Positions 44,601 to 53,409 of a DNA stretch of 64,000 bases are shown in pieces. The notes below the pieces were generated by a model that saw only the letters and a list, made by a program, of their open reading frames with translations, did no database searches and was not told the origin of the DNA. The stretch is from Madurella fahalii. Its lineage: Eukaryota > Ascomycota > Sordariomycetes > Sordariales. Numbering within the stretch: position 1 is the stretch's first letter; each line of letters opens with the position of its first letter. Where the stretch lies: positions 620,001 through 684,000 of the forward strand of contig CM056880.1 in NCBI GenBank assembly GCA_029876055.1, in the 5' to 3' direction. The position numbers and the translations under genes are program-made.

Positions 44601-44649
44601 AACGACTTCAACGACAGACTCGGATACCGACTCGGATGCGGATTCATAG
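38691..44649 (+). CDS. NLR-like protein: alpha/beta hydrolase - NACHT-like - ankyrin - ZZ finger
   Basis: Eight exons (38691-38992, 39063-39300, 39370-39423, 39520-39585, 39640-39882, 39939-40056, 40119-44350, 44422-44649), all in frame; 1826 aa. After an acidic Ser-rich start comes a SesB-like alpha/beta hydrolase (about 100-340): FVVVPGVFGNWEDD, VINFITHDLGSVIVKDAL, VFTGCPHRSMN, DSYCGTLGVPFEKR. Its elbow reads THDLGS, with Asp instead of the Ser of GHSLGG. A NACHT-like unit follows (about 385-560): the Walker A position reads YIHGSHGVQDA, lacking GK[ST]; VVFYFSFNHWDVRRDS; Walker B-like VINYFDECTKG; KIVVTSHE. From about 875 to 1710 there are many ankyrin repeats (NGADVNAKDSDGTPVL, HGADPNRAAYIGFTPLMYA). 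A ZZ zinc finger lies at about 1744-1795 (CDVCLS, GFRYHCKTCASFDLCFMCY, HTPDHDF), split by the last intron. Predicted role: intracellular allorecognition/immune receptor. Confidence 0.88.
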
Positions 44650-46041
44650 AGTTTTCCAATGACAAGACCAAGTTGCGTGGTTGCATCTAGACCCCATGCA
44701 AATGTGAGCGGATTCAGTTTTAATCACCGATGCCAACATCGCTTTGCCGAGTGCATACAGGGGGTAATTCCCCAGAGAGATTCTTCCGGCCGGGACTTGG
44801 GCCGCTGGGGCTCTCCGGATAGTTTGTAACTGTGTTCGCGACTGGGGGCATTTTGAAGGGATGTATCTCAGTTGATTTGTCCGTGTATACCGATACCTTC
44901 AAGGCAACCGGTGATATGCATGACATAAACCATAGCTTCAACGCACCCCATATCCTAAGCGCCTTACTCAACTATCTTTCCCAGTTCCTAAAACAGGTTA
45001 CCGGCCCACCTCAAAATACAAAGACATCATCCTCTATCCTTACCACCGTCCCCGTTGCCCTAAACCCCTCCCCGACCAACATTCCGTTTGTATTAGCCTT
45101 TATCATCCACGACGGACCACACACCATGACCTTAGCCCTCTCTCGGTTGCAACATCCTCTCCCGTAATACCTCCCTCCTATCCCCACATCGGGCGCCGCA
45201 TCAAGCATATACCAGGATCTCAGTTTCTCAAGGTCCTCCACCGCCAGCACCGCCAGCTTTCCCTCTTACAACATACCTCCCTTCATCGCGTACCTACACC
45301 GAATTTACCCCCGTCTTATGTCACCCATCCATCCTTCACGAATAGCCATATGACCTGACAAACGGTTATCCGTCCGCCACCATACCAATCTTTCCCGCCC
45401 GCCCCCCTACAATATCGCATCCCTCACTTAGAGCCCCTGAACTCGACATTGATGGTTCTGGTTTCGAAGGCGCGCCAGGTAGCAGGAAGTGAGGAGCCCC
45501 GTCCGGTTAGTACCGCACGATCAGGGCCGGGACGCCATTACTTAGGGTCTTCTGACGCGGGTGAGGAAGCCGTGATATAGGCCATTGTTGTCAATCACAG
45601 CGCGGATGGAGACCTGCTGGCCTGTTGGAAGCCCGAGAGTGCTGTGTGAGGCGTGGAGGTGGAGACGAGGCGGAGGATCCCCCGGGGTGAAGACGGCCTT
45701 GCGGAGTAAGCACTGCATTACAGATCCGCTGCAACATGATGATTAAGTATGCGAATACACAATGGCATTTGTGGGGTGAGGTGAAATGACTCGGAGAACT
45801 TTGGTTACTACGTACAAGTCTGAGTATACAAACCAGCATTTCGGTAGTCATCGACAACCCTAACCCTTAGTTTCCCTCCATGCACTGCCACACTCACGGC
45901 TGAGGTCTCTATACGCTAGTAGCAAAGATCGCTGCCTGACCTTGCAATTTGATCTTCACAAAATTATAAAGTGGGGTGTCCTGTGATCAGTGTGAGGACC
46001 ATCTCATATTCAACACTTGGAAACGTCATTGTCTTGGGACA
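44650..46041. other. Intergenic with one gene relic
   Basis: 3' flank of the NLR-like gene, then the minus-strand b5-reductase relic, then the leader of the HET gene. No intact gene. Confidence 0.5.
45430..45735 (-). pseudogene. NADH-cytochrome b5 reductase relic
   Basis: Minus-strand fragments in shifting frames resemble the FAD-binding barrel of cytochrome b5 reductases: LGLPTGQQVSIRAVIDNN (compare the family block LGLPIGQHxxxxAxIDG), then YITASSPASEDPK (where RSYTPVSSDED is usual), then TRTINVEFRGSK (compare the family motif around VRGPKG). No start, no NADH-binding half and stops between blocks, so a dead partial copy. The likeness is by eye only. Confidence 0.45.
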
Positions 46042-48324
46042 ATGAAGCGCCAACGTTCCATCTCCAACCCCAACCCACGCCGTCCCGGCCGGCTCCCCTA
46101 CGTCTACACCCCTCTCTCCTCCCCGCGCCACATTCGCCTGATCCGCCTAGCCCACTACGACCCTCTCCTCTCCCAAGCGTACATCACGCTCACCGAGCAT
46201 CCCATCGACGCCGTCGCCAACCACTTCACCGCGCTCTCCTACACATGGGGTTCCGCCATCGAGTCCTTCGCGCAGGCCCCCTCCCCCCTCTCACCCCTCC
46301 CCAACCCGTCCAACATCCAACTCCTTATCCTCCCGGGGGCCTCGTTCGAGACCTTCCGCCGCCGCGACGACCTCGCCGCCGAGGGCGCCCTCCTGGACAC
46401 GTACACCACCGACGTCCGCTACCTCGACACGGCCGGCAACCTGTCGGACTTTTTCCGCTCCTACCTGGCTGGGTTCCCCGAGCGGCACCTGCGGTCGCGA
46501 CGCAACTCGTTCGCCCAGGTCGCCCACCTGTGGATCGACGCCGTCTGCATCGACCAGGACAACCCGCCCGAGAAGGCCACGCAGATCCCGCTGATGGGCG
46601 AGATCTACTCGCGCGCGGGCAGGGTGCTGGCGTGGCTTGGCGCCGACGAGTCGCGGCTGCCGGTGTTTGAGTGGTGGCATGGTGCGGTCTACCCTCGTTT
46701 GAAGAGCGTTTTGGAGGACGGCGGGGCCGAGGGGTTGAGGAAGCTGAGAGAGGCGAATTTTACCAACAGCGGGTTTTGGAAGGAGGAATTTGGGATGGGA
46801 GTCGACGAGGTTCCCGGCGGTTCGTGGCTGGAGGCGTTGGCTGCGTACTGGGCTTTCTATCGGAGTAGGCGGTATTTTAATCGGGCCTGGATTGTGCAGG
46901 AGGCGGTGGTGGCTCGGAGGTTTGAGCTGGTGTGCGGAATGAAAGGGAGTGAGCTGAATTGGGAGGACTTGACGGGATTTGCGTCTTTGCTCGGGAATGT
47001 GGGATGGCTTGATTCGCTGGATGCGTTGGCGGGAGAGTTGTTGGCGGACGAGTATACGAGTGAAATGGCCCGAGGTTTTGGGATTATGGATATCTACGGC
47101 CTGCAGGAGCATCATAGGGAGGAGCGGTACAAGGATGGCGGGTGGGCGACACACTGGTGGGCTGCGCTATCATCGGTCAGAAGGAGGGACTGCTTCGTCA
47201 AGCAAGACAAAGTCTTTGCTACAGTCGGCATCCTACAACAGGCCTTGCCCCCCGGCACGCCCATCCCTTTCCCTGTTGACGCTTCCGCCACCCCCGAGGA
47301 GGTCTACACCAATGCCGCCTCCGCCCTCCTCCTTTACTGGCCCGAACTCACGCTCCTCTCCTTTGTTGAACTCCCCTTGTACCGCACGTTCAAGAACCTC
47401 CCTTCATGGGTTCCGGACCTAACAACCGCGAGATTCCCCTGGGCCCTCGGCATCTTCAGCAGCCAATTCAAAGCTTTCCCGCCTCTCTCTTCGGCTGATC
47501 CTCCTCCGCGAACAATCAACCGCCAAACAAGGCACCTTCGCCTCCGCGGTTTTAAACTCGACACGATTACTACGGTAACGGAATATGCACCCCCCCTGAA
47601 TATCGGGCTAGTGCACACCGCCCTGAAATTCCTAGCATCCATGCCCACTACCTACCCCCACATGTTCAAGGCAACTACCCCCGGCGGAGAAGGAGGCCAA
47701 CGCCGTGAAGCCGCTCTGGTGCACACCCTCACGTGCCACGAAACATCCAACCTCAACCGCGGCAACGCAGAGGAAACCGGCCGTTTGACCGTCTCCTTCC
47801 GGGACTGGTTGCTTGTTGGCCTAGGGCAGATATTTGCCGGCTGCCTCATGCAGCCCGAGGATGCGGACTACTCCCCCACGTGGGTATCCGAATGCCAGCA
47901 GCGTGTGAAGGAGATTGAGGGTATCATAACGAGCATGCCACCCAGAGTGCTGATCCCGGGTGTGGATGAACTGAGGGCGCATGCGGAGGCGGTAGTCAAG
48001 GCGAAAAAGGGCAAAGGAGAGTGGCCCAAGTGTGTGGTCTCACCACAGGAATTTAAGAACCAAGTGGGAAGGGTCATGTTGTACCGTTGTTTGTTCCAAA
48101 CAAGGGAACAATGGATAGGAGTCTGCTCAGAGATATGTAAAGCCGGGGACGAGGTGTGGTTGCTTGAAGGTGGGGCAGTGCCGTATGTGTTGCGAAGAAT
48201 GGATGAGGCCGAGGGCGGGGAGAAGTTTCAGTTCTTCGGAGAGTGTTATGTGCATGGGGCCATGAATGGGGAGTTGATGGGGGAGGATGTTGAGGGGAGG
48301 TTACAGGAGGTGGTTATCATGTAG
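46042..48324 (+). CDS. HET-domain (heterokaryon incompatibility) protein
   Basis: Single exon, 760 aa from the first ATG at 46042 (MKRQRSISNPNPRRPGRLPY). The HET domain has its canonical blocks: HFTALSYTWGSA (about residue 64), HLWIDAVCIDQDNPPEKATQ (about 165), MGEIYSRAGRVLAWLGAD and YFNRAWIVQEAVVARRF. Typical HET-protein C-terminal sequence follows, with no extra domain that I recognise. HET proteins act inside the cell and provoke programmed cell death when hyphae of incompatible genotype fuse. It is intact, unlike the HET gene at 27602, and lies about 1.4 kb downstream of the NLR-like gene. The domain insertion between the first two blocks is longer than usual (about 85 aa). Confidence 0.93.
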   Translation: MKRQRSISNPNPRRPGRLPYVYTPLSSPRHIRLIRLAHYDPLLSQAYITLTEHPIDAVANHFTALSYTWGSAIESFAQAPSPLSPLPNPSNIQLLILPGASFETFRRRDDLAAEGALLDTYTTDVRYLDTAGNLSDFFRSYLAGFPERHLRSRRNSFAQVAHLWIDAVCIDQDNPPEKATQIPLMGEIYSRAGRVLAWLGADESRLPVFEWWHGAVYPRLKSVLEDGGAEGLRKLREANFTNSGFWKEEFGMGVDEVPGGSWLEALAAYWAFYRSRRYFNRAWIVQEAVVARRFELVCGMKGSELNWEDLTGFASLLGNVGWLDSLDALAGELLADEYTSEMARGFGIMDIYGLQEHHREERYKDGGWATHWWAALSSVRRRDCFVKQDKVFATVGILQQALPPGTPIPFPVDASATPEEVYTNAASALLLYWPELTLLSFVELPLYRTFKNLPSWVPDLTTARFPWALGIFSSQFKAFPPLSSADPPPRTINRQTRHLRLRGFKLDTITTVTEYAPPLNIGLVHTALKFLASMPTTYPHMFKATTPGGEGGQRREAALVHTLTCHETSNLNRGNAEETGRLTVSFRDWLLVGLGQIFAGCLMQPEDADYSPTWVSECQQRVKEIEGIITSMPPRVLIPGVDELRAHAEAVVKAKKGKGEWPKCVVSPQEFKNQVGRVMLYRCLFQTREQWIGVCSEICKAGDEVWLLEGGAVPYVLRRMDEAEGGEKFQFFGECYVHGAMNGELMGEDVEGRLQEVVIM

Positions 48325-48671
48325 ACACCTATTTCACCCAAAGGTGGGCTCGAGCAACTCGGGGAAGATTCGCGGTTGGAATCGGTCAGGATAAGGTACT
48401 TCATTTGTCCTGTACGTGACTCGATTATCAGTTCCCCCTGCCCTGCCAACAAGCATACTACAATCTACAACTAGTAGCAGATCCACTGTAGATAACAAGT
48501 GAAACGTACACTACCTCCTTCACCTTTCCCCAGCCGACCATGGGATGTGAGCCATGGAAACAGCATATACTGTCACACTGCCCCTGTCCACTGCATTACC
48601 AGATGATCGAAGTCTTGGAATGACCCCAAGACCCGGAGCCCTGGATTGGACTGTTTTCGGTTGATTAAAAC
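48325..48671. other. Intergenic between convergent genes
   Basis: 3' flanks of the HET gene (plus) and GRDP-like gene (minus). No gene seen. Confidence 0.55.
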
Positions 48672-50813
48672 CTAACACCCACCACCACCGCACCCTCCCC
48701 CGCCACATCCACCTCCACCACAACCACCTCCACCACAACCTCCTCCGCCTCCTCCGCCGCCTCCGCCACACCCACCGCCTCCACCCCCACCACCGCTTCC
48801 CGAGCCTCCCCCACCACATCCTTGACCATCACACCCAAACCCACTGCCCCCCCATCCCCCTCCTCCATGACTGAGATAATTCACGTGATAATCAGGCCCA
48901 AACGCAGCCCCTCCAAAAGACCCTCCCCCTTCCGCCTTGTAAACCACGGGAGCCGTGTACGCAGGCCCCCAGCTCAAGAACAGATCATTCCGCCTAGGCA
49001 CGTTGCCATAGACGGGCGGGGGCATGATCTGCGCGTCGGACGGGACCACGGAGAACACGCCCTTGCCCAGGGGGTCGCCCCTCTCGGTGTCAGCCGCCAC
49101 GACGCAGTTCCAAACCTCAGCCTCGGCAACGAGAACCTCAGCCTCCAGCGCCGCCTGCAGCGCCTGGCGGCGGCGGACGACGTCGTCCCACTCGGCCTGG
49201 CGCGCGGCAGCCTCGCTCGCGGCGGCGGCCCGCGCGGGGTCCTGCGCGGCCAGCTCGGCCTGCCGGTCCGCGACCCGCCGCCGCAGCGCGTCCCGCTCCT
49301 CTTGCAGCGCGGCGCGCTGCGCGCGGGCCGCCTGCGAGTAGCTCCGCCAGACGTTGAACAGGCGGAGGCGCGGCTTGACACCGTCCATTTCCGCCTGCTT
49401 GCGCTGGGCCGCGCTGTGCGCGTCCCAGATCAGCTGCTGGATGGACTTGCCTTTGCTCTGCTCGGCCCGGGCCTTCTCGCGGGCGGCTTCGAGGCTGAGC
49501 CATAGGTGCTTGTTGGCGTCGTCGTATTGGGAGAGCTGCGCGGTCATGGCTGCGTGTTTGGCGAGGTAGGCCTCTTGGCGGGTGATGAGGAGGCGGGAGT
49601 TGGGGCTGTCGTCGCCCGGATCGAGGTATAACTCCGCGAACGTGAGGGCCCACTGCTTCTTGGTGTCATCTAGCGCGCTGGCACGGTGGGTAGCCTTGAT
49701 GGTGTCGTCGTGGTTGATGAGCCGGCCGACGTGGATTCTGCAGTAGCGCTCGTATGCCGCCGGGGAGAGTTGGTGGGTGTGCCATATCAGGTCAATGTCG
49801 AGGGTCGGGACGAAGGTGGTGGATTCGTGGGCTTTCATGAGTTGAAGAAACCGGAGGTAGCGGGCTTGAGCTTGGGGAAGCCGGATTTCGGTGCTCACGC
49901 TGAGGATTCTTTCCACGAAACCGCCTTTGCCGAACTGCCGGAGCGGAGCGTCCCAGAGCCCGAAGACTGGACCTCCAAAGACAACCCGGCAAAAACGTGC
50001 GAAATCTGAGTTGGTGTTCCCAAGGGCAGCCGAAAAGACCTGTTTGCAATTTGGGCAGGTTGGGTTGCGTGCTCTTCCTAGGCGATACCAGGCCCATTCC
50101 GCCATGTTGATGGTGCGCATTTCTGGCTTCCCGCTACACTTGGCCGAACCGCATTTATAACCGTGGATGTCGAGTGCGCGCTGAGGGCCTAGATGAGGAG
50201 CCCCATCATCGATGAACTCAAAGATATGGTAAGGAATGCCCGGAAAGTTCTTCTCCCATTCGAGTTGGGAGGCTTTGTCGCTATACGGAAATTGCTTCAG
50301 TTTGGAGAGCCTCGCGAGGGGGAAATCGATTTTTGCTTTCCAGAGAGTCGGATACTCGACACTCATGTCCCGAAAGTACCGGTGGGGCGAGAGGAGGTGG
50401 ATGTAGAAGATCACGGCCACATCCCATGGGGGGAGTGGCCAGTCTTTTTTACCGGCGAGAAGCCCATTGGCCTCAATCCAATCGCGGAGAAGGCGCAGGT
50501 AGAATGAATATCGAACCTCTGCGTTCATAAGGAAGCATTGGATCCTCCACCGGCTTCCCTCGTCCGGGTCAGAGGCATCAACGCCAGAGGGCGGAAGCGG
50601 GAATTTTGACGCGTACGGTCCAGGCGATTCGACATAGTTGAAGAGTTTCCGAAACATTTGAAGAAGCCACAGGTGGTTCTAGACGAGTGTTAGCAATATT
50701 CAGGTAGGCGTCGAGTTCCGGTGACGAACCGTGACCTGCTCCGTAGAGAACTCATCTTTGATAGGAAAAGTTCTAGCAGCGTCCTGTTCGTTTGGCCGTT
50801 CGACCAGGGCCAT
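48672..50813 (-). CDS. Glycine-rich domain protein (GRDP/DUF1399-like)
   Basis: Two exons: 50813-50736 (MALVERPNEQ...FSTEQ) and 50678-48672 (NHLWLLQMFRKLF...), with a 57-bp intron (GTCACG, branch GCTAAC, TAG); 694 aa. Two DUF1399-type helical repeats carry the family signatures: DVAVIFYIHLLSPHRYFRDM (about residue 112) and FVPTLDIDLIWHTHQLSP (about 310). Between them is a Cys-rich patch (YKCGSAKCSG...CPNCKQVF) that may bind zinc. A long Ala/Arg/Glu coiled-coil stretch (about 430-560) is followed by a Gly/Cys low-complexity tail. Plant members influence growth and stress responses; the fungal role is unknown. No signal peptide. The start is chosen because exon 1 is in frame and the splice restores a conserved-looking N-terminus. 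Confidence 0.85.
48676..48830 (-). repeat. Gly/Cys-coding repeat at the GRDP C-terminus
   Basis: Imperfect GGTGG/TGTGG repeats encoding CGGGG units that end the protein. Prone to length change and to misassembly. Confidence 0.8.
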
Positions 50814-53409
50814 ATCGGCTGCAGCTCAGAGTTCGATTCCTTTGATAAGGTACTATAGTTGTGGGTATAGATCGATTACTTCGGATTATGAAGTTCCCCC
50901 GGTTTCTTGCAATCAGTTGAGTCTCGCCGTCGGGTTTTAACCGCCATTGGGAGCCAACGGGGCTGTGCTATGGAGCTTGCAGCCTGGGGCGTAACCAGAT
51001 TGGTATTCGGTCAAGCGAACAAGGCTCTCCAGTTTTGACTCAGCAATAGGCACTAAAATCGGATTTACGGCGGGTTATGCTAGCGGATACCACAACCTTC
51101 AATACTAATCAGGGCCCACTGCGCCCGAGAATAAGGTAGCCCTAGACCTAATACCTTTACTACTTCATCTTAGACGAATTCATGTTAGTCCAGCTGATAG
51201 TGCCGGACCGGTGATTGATTTGGGCATGGCGTCAACTCGGTGTCCGAGTGAGAACAGCCATCCAATCCAGAGAGGAAAATCGCCAATCATGAGCGCAGTC
51301 GGCCTGATAAAGGTCCGCTGATGACCTGGTGTTCCTCGGTGATGCGGCTCTGCCACGCTCGCTTCCAGTTTGGATAGAAGATAACGGCGCTAATAATGGC
51401 GATTTTTTCTTTTGCATAGGGCTGGGGAGTCAATAGAGGATTTCTTTCACTGAGGTCATCCGATGGGAAAATCACGGTCAGCCAAGTGCAACCGCCTCGC
51501 CATTCGCGGCGTTGTCCACAGGTTTCGTACATGTCCCGGGGGAATCATCGTGGGGTAGTATGTACATCAGGGTCAAATCTGGACACCGAGGGCTTGTACA
51601 CAGCCGAATGATGCTACGGTCGGCCAGACAGGCAAAAGAGCGGCAGTGCCGCTACTATTGGCAGCCTCCGTAAAGCTTGCAGATCCTTTAAAAAAATTCC
51701 CAGAGGACGGATTGTCAGGGGACTCGACAGGTACTAGTGTTCTGTCGACTGCAAACGCGTGGCTAGATGTGCATACTAAGCCAGCCGGCATCATATGGAC
51801 CGGACCATCGTTAGAAGTACACCTTGAATAAGTACGGCGTAGAGTGGTCGACTTCAAGCAGTAGCCCCCCGGTACACCGAACGGGGATGCGCGAATTGTA
51901 GCGAAGCCTCGTCATTGTAGTGCCCGCCAGACACTTGGGAATCCCGGGAAAGGTGCCAACGGAAGACTCATGGTTCCGCCGTTGGTGCTCATGAAGCCCT
52001 AGCAGGGCATGGCCGACTCATGCAAGATCTCGGTCACGCCGCAGCGACAACCTCTACTTACTCTACCGCGACCCGGCAATCCGGCGACAGCTAAACGGCC
52101 ATACTTAACATGAGGGAGCGCCTCGTGTTTGCAGCACATGGCTTGCAGTCCTTACTTCGGACCTTGTCGACCCTGGGCACATCTGGAGTGTTGTTCGCCC
52201 GTCGCGTAGCTCGAAACGCGAAGCCCGGAAGGCGGGTTCTGTCCAGCGTCGGATTGTCCCATCCCTTCAACGAAAGACAACGAGTCAAACTTAATAGAGA
52301 CCTGTTCACACTTGTAATGGATAAAGCCGCCAGGTTAAGCGCTAGTTCCTCTTAATGAGAATACTCTTTGGTCCAAGGTGCATTAGGAATTGCCGTTTTT
52401 GGGCCGACTACCTTAGGTAAGGTAGGTAGGTAGTTGAAGAATCCTGCTTGAGGCCATAAATAACATCGCTGTCCATAACCACCAACCCATCTAGCTTATT
52501 CAAGCCAAAACAACACGTTGCGATAGCCGTAGTGCTAGTCGCACATTGCGGCTGTTTCGAGACGTTCACGGTTTCCGCCTAACTACCTTAGGTTATAATC
52601 GGGGAACAAGCAGCCTGGACCACGTAACACTGAAGCGAAAAGCGACTGTAGAAAGAGAACGCAATGGGCCACATTTCCAACGCTGTCAATATCATAGTGG
52701 CAACAAATGTTGTGCTTTGGACTCCGGAGGAAATGTAGTGAGACTTGGTAAGGTTGTACCTAAAATGAGAGAAATCAGGCACTCTTGAATACTATCTTTG
52801 TCGAGATCGGTAACCCTATATCTTCTCGAAATCACGGCTGTGGCAGCGTCTGTGGACTTGCATGGGCATTTTACAACATGCTCGTCGAGGGTCTCGTCAG
52901 CCTCTTGGGTACACTTACCGTACCTACGACCCAAATCGGAAATCGCAAATCCGTAGTGTTGAAAGGGAAAGTCCACTTGGCCACACATTAATATGTTTTG
53001 GTCAACGATTTCACCCCACAATAATTAGATAACCATCTGTTTTACCATCCGAGCATATGAACCAACCCATCCGGACGCCATTGAAGGCTGGTGGGCGACG
53101 CAGAAATAGAAGGGTACCTAAACAAGACTCCTGTGTTATGTACAGTGGCCACTGTGTGAGCCGCGGATAAGCTAGCCTCGGTAGCACAACACATACGTAC
53201 TTGTAGCAGTAACAATATATAATGGCTAACTTCTGTATGCTTCACTGCCTCACTACTTTACATATAAAAATAACACCTTCTACTCGGGTTCATTGTCAGG
53301 TTTCTAACCTTCTGTGGGCCACGGCTAACAACCATTCTACACGCTCACACCTAAGACTTACCTTATCCAGCTCTCTTTCTATCCCGAGTCTGCCGTTTCC
53401 TCCAACGCC
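50814..53409. other. Long gene-free region
   Basis: About 2.6 kb. Short frames around 51232-51857 and 52091-52355 show no motif, and none has splice partners. CCTTAGGTAAGGTAGGTAGG-type motifs occur at about 52410. A TATA-like TATAAAA at about 53265 may serve the F-box gene. Confidence 0.45.

Noticed and set aside
50828..50845. GAGTTCGATTCC, like a tRNA T-loop
   Set aside because: Flanking bases do not form the T-stem, and it overlaps the leader of the GRDP-like gene.
50731..50940. Open frame over the first exon of the GRDP-like gene
   Set aside because: Opposite strand of a coding exon whose splice to 50678 is well supported.
51573..51857. 94-codon minus-strand frame and its plus-strand partner
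   Set aside because: No motif, no start context, and isolated in a gene-free region.
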